Source: Trichlorobacter ammonificans
GTDB lineage: Bacteria; Desulfobacterota; Desulfuromonadia; Geobacterales; Pseudopelobacteraceae
Direction: 5' to 3'
Assembly (NCBI RefSeq): GCF_933509905.1
Contig: NZ_OW150024.1
Coordinates: 1,972,001 to 2,036,000 of the forward strand
DNA: 64,000 nt
This document shows, piece by piece, positions 35,952 to 46,402 of the stretch. The position numbers and the translations under genes are program-made. How positions within the stretch are numbered: the stretch's first letter is position 1; each line of letters starts with the position of its first letter. The notes under the pieces were generated by a model, which saw nothing but the letters and a program-made list of their open reading frames with translations, did not search any database and was not told the origin of the DNA.

Positions 35952-36620
35952 ATGGAGCCCCTTTCCCGCCGACAACAGGAAATCCTCTCGCTGATCACCG
36001 ACTGCCTGGCAACACAGGGACGCGCTCCCTCGGCGCGGGACATTGCCGAGCGACTCGAGTTTCCTTCACAACAGGCGGTGGTCCAGCATCTCACCGCCCT
36101 TGAACGCAAGGGCTACATCCGGCGGAGCGGGGGACGCTCCGCCTCCATCTCGTTATGCAACGGTTCAACAGCACGACAGCAGGAGTGCCTGCCGGGGGTG
36201 GACTGGGATCATTGCTATTTTCAGCTTCCCGTGGTGGAGCAGACCGAACCGGGCATGCAGGAGCCCGACCCGGAGCAGACCGTGGAGCAGGTGTCCCTCG
36301 ACCGCTTCGGCAGGATGAGCGGCGCCCGTTTCATGCTGAGAGTCCAGGGGGACGCCATGCGCGGTGCCGGTATTGTGGAGGGTGATCTGGCACTGGTGCG
36401 TCCCTCGTCCAGCGACACCAGTACCGGCGATATCGTGGTGGTGCACCTACATGGCGAAACCATGGTGCGTCGCTGCCTGCACGAGCAAGGATTCATCCGG
36501 CTGCAGCCGGAAAACCCCGCCTTTGACCCGATCTTTGTCCGCCACGGAGCTCCCGGTTTCCACATCATCGGTGTTGTCACCGGCATTTTCCGGATGCAGG
36601 AAGCCGGCAAAATCTGGTAA
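35952..36620 (+). CDS. LexA-like repressor lacking the self-cleavage dyad
   Basis: A 222-residue LexA homologue. The N-terminal winged helix is LexA-like (LSRRQQEILSLITDCLATQGRAPSARDIAERL, residues 4-35). The C-terminal peptidase S24 domain keeps its fold (FMLRVQGDAMRGAGIVEGDLALV; GDIVVVHLHGETMVRRCL; IGVVTGIFRM). However the catalytic Ser is replaced by Ala135 in GDAM, the Lys by Arg173 in MVRRC, and no Ala-Gly cleavage site is evident in the linker. It therefore should not self-cleave with RecA and may act as a constitutive or differently controlled repressor. Two lexA genes are known in Geobacter sulfurreducens; the canonical one is not in this window. Confidence 0.85.
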   Translation: MEPLSRRQQEILSLITDCLATQGRAPSARDIAERLEFPSQQAVVQHLTALERKGYIRRSGGRSASISLCNGSTARQQECLPGVDWDHCYFQLPVVEQTEPGMQEPDPEQTVEQVSLDRFGRMSGARFMLRVQGDAMRGAGIVEGDLALVRPSSSDTSTGDIVVVHLHGETMVRRCLHEQGFIRLQPENPAFDPIFVRHGAPGFHIIGVVTGIFRMQEAGKIW

Positions 36621-36655
36621 GCCCGCGCCCCCTACCCGGGAACCACGAAAAAAAG

Positions 36656-36689
36656 CACGGCCCGCACCTGTTGGAGCGGGCCGTGTTTT
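36656..36689. terminator. Bidirectional terminator between the lexA-like gene and scpB
   Basis: CACGGCCCGC (36656-36665) pairs with GCGGGCCGTG (36676-36685), followed by TTTT on the right and preceded by a run of A on the left. It can terminate the lexA-like transcript rightward and the scpB operon leftward. Confidence 0.8.
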
Positions 36690-36745
36690 GATGCTGTCTC
36701 TGCAAGCGTGGGACCGAACGAAAATATGGGGCTGACAAAGAAGGA

Positions 36746-37330
36746 CTAGCCGTTCTCGCCGGAAGCCAGGGGGAGCTCCTCCTGCACCTCGAAGGCCGGT
36801 GCCTCATCCAGGGCGCTGATCTCCCGTAGGGTGGGCAGCCCCTTCAGATCCTTCAGGTTGAACACCTCCAGAAATTCACGAGTGGTGCCGTAGATGATCG
36901 GCCTGCCCGGTATATCCTTTTTCCCCAGAATTTTCACCAGCCGCTTGTCGAGCAGGGTTTTAAGCACCGCGCCGGTGTCCACGCCGCGCAGGTATTCGAT
37001 CTCCTGGCGGGTGACCGGCTGGCGGTAGGCCACGATGGCCAGGGTTTCCAGGGCAGACTGGGAAAAACGGGCCGGTTTTCCCTTGACCAGGCGGGAGAGA
37101 TAGGGGGTGAGCTCGGCAACGGTACGCAACTGCCAGCCGCCGGCCACCTCAACCAGCTGCAGGCCCGAGCCACGCCGCTCGTAGTCGTCACGCAGCTCCT
37201 GCAGCGCAATCCTGACTGCCGCCCGGTCGTACTCCGGCAGCAGTTCAGTCAGGCGGTCAAGACTGACCGGGCTTTCCGACACGAAGATAATCCCTTCCAC
37301 GATGGCATTAAGGGAGAGGGTCGACATCAT
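36746..37330 (-). CDS. scpB: Segregation and condensation protein B
   Basis: A 194-residue ScpB, a double winged-helix protein that with ScpA forms the non-SMC part of the bacterial condensin and helps chromosome segregation. Characteristic segments: IVEGIIFVSESPVSLDRL, ALETLAIVAYRQPVTRQEIEYLRGVD and GRPIIYGTTREFLEVF. Its start lies inside the 3' end of scpA (23-base overlap). Last gene of the M50-trpS-scpA-scpB run, ended by the hairpin at 36656-36689. Confidence 0.93.
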   Translation of the reverse strand: MMSTLSLNAIVEGIIFVSESPVSLDRLTELLPEYDRAAVRIALQELRDDYERRGSGLQLVEVAGGWQLRTVAELTPYLSRLVKGKPARFSQSALETLAIVAYRQPVTRQEIEYLRGVDTGAVLKTLLDKRLVKILGKKDIPGRPIIYGTTREFLEVFNLKDLKGLPTLREISALDEAPAFEVQEELPLASGENG

Positions 37331-38126
37331 CGGCTCCGTCGGGGTGTTCGGCGGGGGTCACCGCCGGGAAGATATGGATGGCGCCGTAGCGGCTCTGCTG
37401 GATCACCCGCACCAGCCGGATGCGGCACAGCTCCAGCAGGGCCAGGAAGGAGACCACTAGGCGCTCCCGGGTCATCTCCTCGTTGAAGAGGTCGTCGAAG
37501 CAGAGGGACTCCCGCTCCTGCAACAGGCTCAGGATTTCGTTGACCGCGTCCACGATGCTGAGGGTCTCCCGGGCCGCCACTTCATGGACCCTGGCCACCG
37601 GCAGGCGGGCCAGGAGCAGCCGGAATGCCTCCACCAGCTCGAACAGTTCCAGCTCCAGCGGCCCCTCGTCAGGCCCCAGGCCGGCGAGTTCCGCCTCTGC
37701 CACCGGTCGGACGAACACCTCCCGGCCCAGCAGTTCGCGGGTGCCCAGTTCAATGCCGGCATCCCGGTAGCGCTGGTAGTCGATCAGCCGCCGCACCAGC
37801 TCGGCACGGGGGTCTTCCTGCTCCTCCCCTTCCCCCTCCTCACTTTCTTCCACGGGCAGCAGCATCCGCGACTTGATCTGCAGCAGGGTGGAGGCCATTA
37901 CCAGGAAGTCCCCCACCAGGTCAAGGTTCAGCTCCTGCAAAAACTTGAGATAGTCCAGGTACTGGCGGGTGATCAGGGCGATCGGGATGTCGTAGATATC
38001 CAGCTCGTTCTTGCGGATCAGGTGCAGCAGCAGATCAAGAGGCCCCTCGAAGACATCCAGCTTGATGCTGTACCCCTGCCCCGCTCCTTCGAACAGTCCC
38101 TGATCACCGGTCGCCGGCAAGGACAT
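37308..38126 (-). CDS. scpA: Segregation and condensation protein A
   Basis: A 272-residue ScpA kleisin that bridges SMC heads. The diagnostic N-terminal FEGPLDLLLHLIRKNELDIYDIPIALITRQYLDYL is at about 26-60, followed by a Glu-rich acidic loop (VEESEEGEGEEQED) and the C-terminal winged helix. Begins one base after the trpS stop and overlaps scpB, so the three are one transcript. Confidence 0.94.
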   Translation of the reverse strand: MSLPATGDQGLFEGAGQGYSIKLDVFEGPLDLLLHLIRKNELDIYDIPIALITRQYLDYLKFLQELNLDLVGDFLVMASTLLQIKSRMLLPVEESEEGEGEEQEDPRAELVRRLIDYQRYRDAGIELGTRELLGREVFVRPVAEAELAGLGPDEGPLELELFELVEAFRLLLARLPVARVHEVAARETLSIVDAVNEILSLLQERESLCFDDLFNEEMTRERLVVSFLALLELCRIRLVRVIQQSRYGAIHIFPAVTPAEHPDGADDVDPLP

Positions 38127-38127
38127 T

Positions 38128-39108
38128 TCAGACCTTCAGGGCTGCCCGTACATCCTGCATGGTGGTTGCGGCAACAGCGGCAGCCCGTCGGCTCCCCTCC
38201 GCCAGCAAATCATCCACAAAGGAGGCGTCCCGGGCCAACTCCACCCGTCGCGCACGGCAGGGAGCCAGACGCTCGTTGATGCAGTCGCTCAAGATTTTCT
38301 TACAGTCCACACAGCCGATCGCCGCGCTTTTGCAGGCCGGCACGATCTCCTCCAGCGTCTCCTGCGGCACGTAGATGCGGTGCAGGTTGAAGGCGACACA
38401 GCGCTCCGGATCGCCGGGGTCGGCCCGGCGTATCCGCTGGGTATCGGTCACCATTGCCTTGATCTTGGCAGCGGTCTCCTCGGCAGTCTCCGAAAGGTAG
38501 ATGGAGTTGTTGTAGGACTTGCTCATCTTGCGGCCGTCCAGCCCCAAAAGCTTGGGGGTCTCGGTCAGCAGCGCCTCCGGCTCGGGGAAGACCTGACCGT
38601 AGAGATGGTTGAACCGCCGGGCGATCTCGCGGGTGATCTCCAGGTGGGGCAACTGGTCGTGTCCCACCGGCACCCGCAGAGCCCGGTAGAGAATGATGTC
38701 GGCCGCCATCAGCACCGGGTAGCCGAGGAACCCGAAGGTGGAGAGGTCGCGCTGTTCGATGTTGTCCAGCATCTCCTTGTAGGTGGGGTTGCGCTCCAGC
38801 CAGGAGACCGGCGTGATCATCCCCAGGATCAGGTTCAGTTCGGCATGCTGGGCCACCTGGCTTTGTTCGAAGATGACGCTTTTCTGCGGATCGAGTCCGA
38901 AGGCAACCCAATCCAGCACCATGTCGCGGGTGGAATCCTTGATGCCGGAGGTATCGGCATACTCGGTGGTCAGGGAATGCCAGTCCGCTACGAAGAAGAA
39001 ACAGTCGAACTGCTCCTGGATGGCGATCCAGTTTTCCAGGACGCCGTGATAGTGTCCGATATGGAGACGCCCGGTGGGGCGCATGCCGCTAACTACGCGC
39101 TGTTTCAT
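38128..39108 (-). CDS. trpS: Tryptophanyl-tRNA synthetase
   Basis: A 326-residue class I aminoacyl-tRNA synthetase charging tRNA-Trp. The HIGH-type motif appears as LHIGHYHG (15-22) and the KMSKS loop is exact (GLDGRKMSKSYNN). MAADIILY and VGHDQLPHLEI are typical of TrpRS. A Cys pair in GCVDCKK near residue 268 may bind metal as in some TrpRS. It lies in the M50-trpS-scpAB operon. Confidence 0.96.
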   Translation of the reverse strand: MKQRVVSGMRPTGRLHIGHYHGVLENWIAIQEQFDCFFFVADWHSLTTEYADTSGIKDSTRDMVLDWVAFGLDPQKSVIFEQSQVAQHAELNLILGMITPVSWLERNPTYKEMLDNIEQRDLSTFGFLGYPVLMAADIILYRALRVPVGHDQLPHLEITREIARRFNHLYGQVFPEPEALLTETPKLLGLDGRKMSKSYNNSIYLSETAEETAAKIKAMVTDTQRIRRADPGDPERCVAFNLHRIYVPQETLEEIVPACKSAAIGCVDCKKILSDCINERLAPCRARRVELARDASFVDDLLAEGSRRAAAVAATTMQDVRAALKV

Positions 39109-39130
39109 GGGTGTTGTCCGTCCTTGCCTG

Positions 39131-39799
39131 TTATTGCATCAGCGGTTTGAGTATCTGGAATTTGCCCGAACCGACCAGCAGATCGAAGGCCAGTGAGTGC
39201 AGGGGAAGAATGAGCGGATTAATGATGCGGGTCACCACCAGGAGCAGAATGATGATCATGCCGAAACGCTCCAGGCCGGCCAGGGCATCGGACAACGGCC
39301 GGGGCAGAATCCCCACCATGATCCGTCCGCCGTCCAGCGGTGGAATCGGCAGCAGGTTGAAGATGGCCAGCAGCAGGTTGATGTAGATCGAGAAGATCAG
39401 CATCAGCAGGACCGGGGTCAGTACCATGCCGGCCAGACCATCGGCGGGCACTGCCGGCACCACCCCCACCAGCCCGCGGAAAACCACGGCGGACAGAACC
39501 GCCAGCACCATATTGGTGATCGGTCCGGCGGCAGCCACCCAGATCATGTCCCGCGCCGGGTTGCGCAGGTTTTCCGCCACCACCGGTACCGGCTTGGCCC
39601 AGCCGATGCCGATCAGCAGCATCATCAGCGTGCCGACAATATCCAGGTGCTTCAGGGGGTTGATGGTCAGACGGCCCAGCATCCGAGCCGTGGGGTCGCC
39701 GAAGTGCCAGGCCACGTAGCCGTGGGCCACTTCGTGAAAGGTGATCGCCATGAGGCCGGGAACCAGCATGATCGAAATTTTCAGTAGGTAATCTTCCAT
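39131..39799 (-). CDS. Site-2-protease family (M50) membrane metalloprotease
   Basis: A 222-residue polytopic protein of the short M50/S2P family. The zinc site HEVAH is in the first helices (AITFHEVAHGYVAWHFGD) and the third ligand region is NLLPIPPLDGGRIM. AAGPITNMVLA is the conserved NxxxD-like glycine segment. Such proteases cleave within membranes; the substrate is unknown. First gene of the operon leading into trpS-scpA-scpB, a conserved order in related genomes as I recall it. Confidence 0.9.
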   Translation of the reverse strand: MEDYLLKISIMLVPGLMAITFHEVAHGYVAWHFGDPTARMLGRLTINPLKHLDIVGTLMMLLIGIGWAKPVPVVAENLRNPARDMIWVAAAGPITNMVLAVLSAVVFRGLVGVVPAVPADGLAGMVLTPVLLMLIFSIYINLLLAIFNLLPIPPLDGGRIMVGILPRPLSDALAGLERFGMIIILLLVVTRIINPLILPLHSLAFDLLVGSGKFQILKPLMQ

Positions 39800-39879
39800 T
39801 CCGGCTCCTCTGCTCAGAAAGGATTAAGTACTAGCAGAAGCAGGCGATGAAGTCAATCGAGGCCCCGGCCGCTTGACGC

Positions 39880-39909
39880 AAAAGGGCGGGAGCACGCTCC
39901 CGCCCTTTT
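39880..39909 (-). terminator. Terminator of glnBA
   Basis: AAAAGGGCGGGAGC and GCTCCCGCCCTTTT form a near-continuous inverted repeat ending in a U-run on the minus strand, 30 bases after the glnA stop. Confidence 0.88.
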
Positions 39910-39938
39910 GGCTGCCTGTTCCGAACCGGAGACCCGGA

Positions 39939-41351
39939 TCAGATATCGTAGTACAGAGCGAACTCGAGCGGTACCGGACGCATACGGACCGGGTTGACTT
40001 CCGCCTCGGTCTTGTACTCGATCCACTTTTCGATGACATCAGGGGTGAAAACGTCGCCCTTGAGCAGGAACTCGTGGTCGTCGGCCAGGGCCTTCAAGGC
40101 ATCTTCCAGGCTTCCGGGAGCGGACGGAATATCCTTCAGCTCCTCGGGCGTCAGACCGTAGATATCCTTGTCCAGAGGCTGGCCCGGATCGATCTTGTTC
40201 TCGATGCCGTCAAGGCCGGCCATCAGCATGGCGGCAAAGGCCAGGTACCCGTTGCAGGACGGGTCGGGAGTACGGTACTCGATCCGCTTGGCTTTGGGGT
40301 TGGTGGACATCATCGGAATCCGGATGGAAGCAGAGCGGTTCCGGCTGGAGTACGCCATGTTCACCGGTGCTTCGAAGCCCGGCACCAGACGCTTGTAGGA
40401 GTTGGTGGTGGGGTTGGTGATGGCGCACAGCGCCTTGGCGTGCTTGATGATACCGCCGATGTACCAGAGGGCCATCTGGGAGAGCCCGCCGTACTTGTCG
40501 CCGGCAAACAGGTTCTGGCCGTCCTTCCAGATCGACATGTGGCAGTGCATGCCGGAACCGTTGTCGCCGTAGAGCGGCTTGGGCATGAAGGTAACGGTTT
40601 TGCCGTTGCGGTAGGCCACGTTCTTGATAACGTACTTGAACCACTGCAACTGATCGGCAATGTCCACCAGGGAGGAGAAGCGCATGTCGATCTCGGCCTG
40701 GCCGCCGGTGGCCACCTCGTGGTGCTGACACTCGACCCGGATGCCCACCTTCTGCAGCTCCATCACCATTTCGTTGCGCAGGTCGTTCTGGGAGTCAACC
40801 GGCGAACAGGGGAAGTAGCCTTCCTTGTGGCGCGGCTTGTAGCCCAGGTTGGGGAACTCTTCGCGGCCGGTGTTCCAGGCGCCTTCGACAGAGTCAACCA
40901 CATAGAACGCCTGGTTGGCGCTGGAATCGTAGCGGACTTCGTCGAAAATGAAGAATTCTGCTTCCGGGCCGAAGAAGGCGGTGTCGCCGATACCGGTGGA
41001 CTTCAGGTATGCCTCGGCCTTCCGAGCGATGTTGCGCGGGTCGCGGGAGTAGTCTTCCTTGGTGATCGGATCGAAGATATTGCAGATGAGCGACAGGGTC
41101 GGCACCGCAATGAAGGGATCGATCTTGGCGGTGGTCGGATCGGGAAGCAGGATCATGTCGGAAGCATGGATCGGCTGCCAGCCGCGAATGGAGGAGCCGT
41201 CAAAGCCCTGGCCCTCCTCGAAGGTGTCCTCGTCGAATTCAGTGATCGGCACCGAGACATGCTGCCAGGTCCCGATGAAATCCATGAACTTGTAATCGAC
41301 CATCAACACGCCATTTTCCTTGGCAAATTCCACTACCTGTTTCGGGGTCAT
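39939..41351 (-). CDS. glnA: Glutamine synthetase, type I
   Basis: A 470-residue GSI enzyme that makes glutamine from glutamate, ammonia and ATP. Catalytic motifs: [19 protein letters not shown], the ATP-binding [28 protein letters not shown], and NRSASIRIP. The adenylylation loop [10 protein letters not shown] carries the Tyr modified by GlnE in GSI-beta enzymes. I start at the ATG at 41351 after GGAG, not the TTG one codon upstream. It follows glnB on the same strand with a 62-base gap, forming glnBA under the sigma-54 promoter at 41840-41854. Confidence 0.97.
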   Translation of the reverse strand: MTPKQVVEFAKENGVLMVDYKFMDFIGTWQHVSVPITEFDEDTFEEGQGFDGSSIRGWQPIHASDMILLPDPTTAKIDPFIAVPTLSLICNIFDPITKEDYSRDPRNIARKAEAYLKSTGIGDTAFFGPEAEFFIFDEVRYDSSANQAFYVVDSVEGAWNTGREEFPNLGYKPRHKEGYFPCSPVDSQNDLRNEMVMELQKVGIRVECQHHEVATGGQAEIDMRFSSLVDIADQLQWFKYVIKNVAYRNGKTVTFMPKPLYGDNGSGMHCHMSIWKDGQNLFAGDKYGGLSQMALWYIGGIIKHAKALCAITNPTTNSYKRLVPGFEAPVNMAYSSRNRSASIRIPMMSTNPKAKRIEYRTPDPSCNGYLAFAAMLMAGLDGIENKIDPGQPLDKDIYGLTPEELKDIPSAPGSLEDALKALADDHEFLLKGDVFTPDVIEKWIEYKTEAEVNPVRMRPVPLEFALYYDI

Positions 41352-41413
41352 CAAACGTCTCCTTTCACGTATGAATGTGCGTACACAAACTCTTGCACGG
41401 GCCGTCCTGGCCC

Positions 41414-42729
<1,316 letters not shown>

Positions 42730-42824
42730 CCTCTGAAGCTACTGAAATTCCATTGACCGCAGCCGCTCGAATACCGTAGGCTATCTAGCAGAAATCAACG
42801 CGCATCACAAGCGCCAATACTGAA

Positions 42825-43646
42825 ATGCCCCGTACCGAGGACCCCGTGCCCCTCCTCCTGCTTGCCATTGCCGTTGTCATCACCCTGCTGGCTCCTGCCG
42901 GCGTTGCGGCGGACATTTACCGCTTCGTCACCATCGACGGCATCGAGACCTTCACCGACGCTCCGCAGCAAAAGGATGCCCAGGTGGTGGTCAGAAGCAG
43001 CCGTTCCCGCTCACCTGCCGCGCGACCGCTCCGCACGACATCGGCAACGAACCCGCGACCGCAGGCGTCTCCCTCCCTGCGGGAAATCATCGAGAAAACC
43101 GTCCAGAACCAGCTGCAACCCGTTGAAAATGCAAAAACTGTGGAGACCGTGTTACCGGTGACCGGCACCATCACGTCGGGAGTCGGCATGCGGGTCGATC
43201 CCATCGACGGCGCCTGGCGGCACCACAACGGTATTGACATCGCAGTGCCGGAAGGCACGCCGGTCAGGGCGGTGGCCGACGGCAACGTCGTCTACGCCGG
43301 TTTCCGTTCCGGCTACGGCTGGACCGTGCTGCTGGAGCACAGCGGCGGCATGATCACCCTTTACGGCCACAACAGCAGAAACACGGTTGACCCGGGGCAG
43401 GCGGTCAAAAAGGGGGACACCATCGCCCTGGCCGGCAGCACCGGCCGTTCAACCGGCCCCCACGTCCACTTCGAAGCCTGGCAGTCGGGCAGCAACATCA
43501 GCGCCGCCTTCATGCCCGGCAGCGGTATCAGGGTGGCCTCCGCCGCCGCTCCCGCGGCGCCGTCCGTACCGCGCACCCGTTTCCGTCGTGAGATTCTGGC
43601 CGACGGTTCCCTGCTCATCTCCAACGTTCCGGCGTCCATACCCTGA
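42825..43646 (+). CDS. M23-family peptidase with DUF4124 domain
   Basis: A 273-residue envelope protein: signal peptide (about 1-29, ending PAGVAA), a DUF4124 segment (DIYRFVTIDGIETFTDAP), a low-complexity Arg/Pro/Ser linker, then an M23 LytM-type domain. The zinc motifs are present (HHNGIDIA for HxxxD, HVHFE for HxH), so it should be an active endopeptidase that cuts peptidoglycan cross-links. Confidence 0.9.
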   Translation: MPRTEDPVPLLLLAIAVVITLLAPAGVAADIYRFVTIDGIETFTDAPQQKDAQVVVRSSRSRSPAARPLRTTSATNPRPQASPSLREIIEKTVQNQLQPVENAKTVETVLPVTGTITSGVGMRVDPIDGAWRHHNGIDIAVPEGTPVRAVADGNVVYAGFRSGYGWTVLLEHSGGMITLYGHNSRNTVDPGQAVKKGDTIALAGSTGRSTGPHVHFEAWQSGSNISAAFMPGSGIRVASAAAPAAPSVPRTRFRREILADGSLLISNVPASIP

Positions 43647-43677
43647 GTTCGCCGTTTTTCCCCGATGGATTTCCGCC

Positions 43678-44874
43678 ATGCCCGATCGTCGCTACCTCAT
43701 ACCGTTTCTCAGCCTCTGCCTGATCAACTTTGTTGCGTTTTTCAGCTCCTACCTGCGCCTGCCGGTCATGCCGCTCTACGCTGCCTCCCTGGGGGCCGAC
43801 CCGACCCGGGTCGGCATCATCAACGGCGCCTTCATGCTGACCGCGGGCCTGCTCTCGATCCCGGCCGGCATGCTGGCCGACCGGCTGGGCAGAAAGCCGC
43901 CGATCGTCATCGGCTCCCTTGCCATTGCCTGTTCCTCGCTGTTGATTCCGATCTGCAGCCTGCCGTTGCAGATGGCCGGGGCCTACGTCCTCTTCGGCGC
44001 CGGTCTGGCTGCCTTTGCACCGGCCATGATGTCGCTGGTGGCGGACATCGTACCGTCGGAAAAGTTCGGACAGGCCTACGGCTGGTACACCACGGCCGGC
44101 TACTTTGCCATGACCATCGGGCCGGCCACGGGTGGGCTGCTGGCTGAATCAGTGGGACTACGCACGGTATTTGCCATCTCCGGCGGCCTCACCCTGGCGG
44201 TCACCCTGACCGCGGCCGCGCTTCTTCCCCGGGGACGGGGCAGGCACCGTTCGGAACTGCACACCATCCTCGGCAGCAGCATGGTACTGCTGCGTAACCA
44301 TCACCTGCAGGCCTGCCTGCTGGCCACCGTCGGCAGTTGCATCGGCTACGGCATCTTCCTGACCTTTCTGCCGCTGTCGGCGGTATCCCACGGCCTTGTT
44401 CCCGGCCAGGTCGGTATCATCTTCGCTGCCCAGGCCATGACCAACGTGATCAGCAGGATTCCGATCGGCACCGTTGCAGACAAGGTCGACCGGCGCTGGA
44501 TCGTTGCCGCCGGCCTGATTGTCCTGTCCCTTGCCCTGGGAGGGTTGGGGGGTACGGATCAGCTTGCCGCCATGCTGGTCTGCGCCGTTGTCCTGGGAAT
44601 CGGCATGGCTCTTATTTACACCGCCGTCGGCGCCCTGATCGCCGAACAGGTCCCCCCGGTTCAGCGCGGACTGGCCATGGGGATGTATCACAGTTGCGTT
44701 TTTCTGGGAATGATGGCAGGGGCCACCACCATCGGTATTGCCCTGAAACGGATCAGCTTCTCCACCGGCTACCTCGCAGGCGGCGGCATGGGGCTGTGCA
44801 CACTGCTCGGCTTCATCGCACTGTCCCGCTCGCAGCGCGGCCAGCCTCCCTTATCTTCCGCACCGGAGCCGTAA
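43678..44874 (+). CDS. MFS transporter
   Basis: A 398-residue major-facilitator protein with 12 membrane segments. Loop 2-3 signature: GMLADRLGRKPPIVIG; a related loop in the second half: GTVADKVDRRWIVAAG. Likely a drug or metabolite exporter; substrate not readable. Start at the ATG at 43678 (MPDRRYLIPFLSLCLINF), where the first helix begins; the longer open frame upstream lies inside the M23 gene and is a shadow. Confidence 0.85.
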   Translation: MPDRRYLIPFLSLCLINFVAFFSSYLRLPVMPLYAASLGADPTRVGIINGAFMLTAGLLSIPAGMLADRLGRKPPIVIGSLAIACSSLLIPICSLPLQMAGAYVLFGAGLAAFAPAMMSLVADIVPSEKFGQAYGWYTTAGYFAMTIGPATGGLLAESVGLRTVFAISGGLTLAVTLTAAALLPRGRGRHRSELHTILGSSMVLLRNHHLQACLLATVGSCIGYGIFLTFLPLSAVSHGLVPGQVGIIFAAQAMTNVISRIPIGTVADKVDRRWIVAAGLIVLSLALGGLGGTDQLAAMLVCAVVLGIGMALIYTAVGALIAEQVPPVQRGLAMGMYHSCVFLGMMAGATTIGIALKRISFSTGYLAGGGMGLCTLLGFIALSRSQRGQPPLSSAPEP

Positions 44875-44899
44875 CCGAACAGAGCTGGAGGTACAACCC

Positions 44900-45436
44900 A
44901 TGCGCGCTTCATCACGGATCATCACCGTCGTTGCTCTGCTCGCGCTCGTTTGGGCCGCTGCCGCCGGAACGGGGTCTGCGGCATCAGGGGCGCCACCGCT
45001 CCCCACCGTTCCGAAGGTCGACCTGCCCCGCTACATGGGGCTCTGGCATGAGATAGCCCGCCTTGACCACTCGTTCCAGCGGGGATGCGGCAAAAGCAGC
45101 GCCACCTACACCCTGCTGCCCGACGGCGAGGTGGAAGTGCTCAACCGCTGCGTAGACCTTGCCGACGGCCACCTGCGCGAGGCCAAAGGACGGGCTTGGT
45201 CCGTCGATCCGGTGGGGAACGCCCGCTTTAAAGTAAGCTTTTTCTGGCCGTTCCGGGGAGATTACTGGGTCATCGACCTGGGCAGGGAGTACGAATACGC
45301 CGTGGTGGGCTCCCCCAATCGTCGCTACCTCTGGATACTGGCGCGGCAACCTTCGCTGGACGAACCGGTCTACCGCGACATCGTTGAGAAGCTCCGGCGT
45401 CAGGGCTTCCCGGTTGAACAGTTGACCAGAAAATGA
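44900..45436 (+). CDS. Lipocalin (Blc-like), apparently not a lipoprotein
   Basis: A 178-residue bacterial lipocalin. After a signal peptide (cleavage near GSAAS) comes VDLPRYMGLWHEIARLDHSFQRGC with the GxW lipocalin motif, YWVIDLGREYEYAVVGSPNRRYLWILAR (second conserved region) and the C-terminal helix. Blc proteins are normally outer-membrane lipoproteins, but no lipobox Cys follows the signal here, so it is probably periplasmic. Its stop overlaps the next gene by four bases. Confidence 0.88.
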   Translation: MRASSRIITVVALLALVWAAAAGTGSAASGAPPLPTVPKVDLPRYMGLWHEIARLDHSFQRGCGKSSATYTLLPDGEVEVLNRCVDLADGHLREAKGRAWSVDPVGNARFKVSFFWPFRGDYWVIDLGREYEYAVVGSPNRRYLWILARQPSLDEPVYRDIVEKLRRQGFPVEQLTRK

Positions 45437-46209
45437 GCCGCGGCCCAACCATATCCACCGCAGCCGGCAGATACTTCCTGAGCGACCGGATCAGGGACGA
45501 GGTGAACTTCCGCTCCACCGCCCAGGCGGAAGGAGGGGCGCCGCCGCCGGTACAGAAGCCGGTGGCTGCAAACAGCAGGATCGTCACCCTGCCGCCCCCG
45601 CAGGAGTGCGCCATCCCTCCCTGCGACCTGCGGGCCGCCATCGCCCGCCGGGAAAGCCGGCGACGCTTCACCGGAGAGCCGCTCTCCCCTGCCGAGCTCT
45701 CCTTCCTGCTCTGGGCAACCCAGGGAGTCCGCTGCGAGCTGCACCAGGCGGCGGTACTGCGTACCGTCCCCTCCGCCGGCTGCCGTCATCCTTTTGAGAC
45801 CTACCTGGCCGTGCTCAATGTCGCGGAGCATACGCCGGGGATCTATCGCTACCTGCCGCTGGACCACGCCCTGGTCGTTGAACGGGAACCGGACAATCTT
45901 GCGGCCCGCGTTGTTGCCGCCACCCGGGGGCAGCAATTCGCCGGCCGGGCAGCGGCCACCTTCTTCTGGACCGTGCTGCCGGAGCGGACCGAATGGCGCT
46001 ACGCCGAGGCCTCCTACAAGGTCATCGCCCTGGATGCGGGCCACGTGTGCCAAAACCTCTATCTTGCCTGTGAAGCCATCGGTGCCGGCACCTGCGCCAT
46101 TGCCGCCTACGATCAATCCCTGAGCGACGACCTGCTGGGCGTGGACAGTACGGAGGAATTCACAGTGTATATCGCCCCGGTGGGAAAGGTGGGCGGATGT
46201 TCAGGGTAG
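45433..46209 (+). CDS. SagB/ThcOx-type nitroreductase-family oxidoreductase
   Basis: A 258-residue FMN-dependent nitroreductase-fold protein of the SagB/ThcOx group. The start of the domain is LRAAIARRESRRRFTGEPLSPAELSFLLWATQGV, with FMN-contact regions near RTVPSAGCRHPFETY and the C-terminal GAGTCAIAAYDQ. Related enzymes oxidise azolines in peptide natural products, but many occur alone in environmental bacteria. No cyclodehydratase or precursor peptide is nearby, so a different oxidoreductase role is more likely. Translationally coupled to the lipocalin gene. Confidence 0.85.
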   Translation: MSRGPTISTAAGRYFLSDRIRDEVNFRSTAQAEGGAPPPVQKPVAANSRIVTLPPPQECAIPPCDLRAAIARRESRRRFTGEPLSPAELSFLLWATQGVRCELHQAAVLRTVPSAGCRHPFETYLAVLNVAEHTPGIYRYLPLDHALVVEREPDNLAARVVAATRGQQFAGRAAATFFWTVLPERTEWRYAEASYKVIALDAGHVCQNLYLACEAIGAGTCAIAAYDQSLSDDLLGVDSTEEFTVYIAPVGKVGGCSG

Positions 46210-46223
46210 CCCCTCAAACGAAA

Positions 46224-46263
46224 ATGCCCCTGCGGGCGGCGGACAGCGCACCCACAGGGGTAT
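46224..46263. terminator. Hairpin after the SagB-like gene
   Basis: ATGCCCCTG (46224-46232) pairs with CAGGGGTAT (46255-46263) with one G-T pair, 14 bases after the stop codon. Likely a terminator or processing hairpin at the left flank of the integrative element. Confidence 0.45.
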
Positions 46264-46277
46264 CTCTTCAAGCAAAT

Positions 46278-46290
46278 TGGTGGGGCGGTG
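46278..46290. other. Candidate left attachment site (degenerate ssrA 3' end)
   Basis: TGGTGGGGCGGTG matches the last bases of ssrA as read on the plus strand (TGGTGGAGGCGGTG at 54904-54917) with one base missing. It sits exactly where host genes end and element genes begin. The match is short, so this is a candidate rather than proof. Confidence 0.4.
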
Positions 46291-46349
46291 TCAATCAAAC
46301 TGATTGTACAACATACCGAAACAAATAAATTAATTCAGTTCACAAAAAC

Positions 46350-46373
46350 AGACATACCCCCAAATATACCACC
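46350..46373. repeat. Candidate integrase arm sites, left end
   Basis: AGACATACCCCCAAA at 46350-46364 repeats, with one change, AGACATACCTCCAAA at 54779-54793 near the right end; ATACCACC follows at 46366-46373. Paired short repeats inside both ends of an element are typical of integrase arm-type or excisionase sites. Confidence 0.45.
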
Positions 46374-46402
46374 AAGTTTTCACCCTGTTAGCCACCATGA
46401 CC

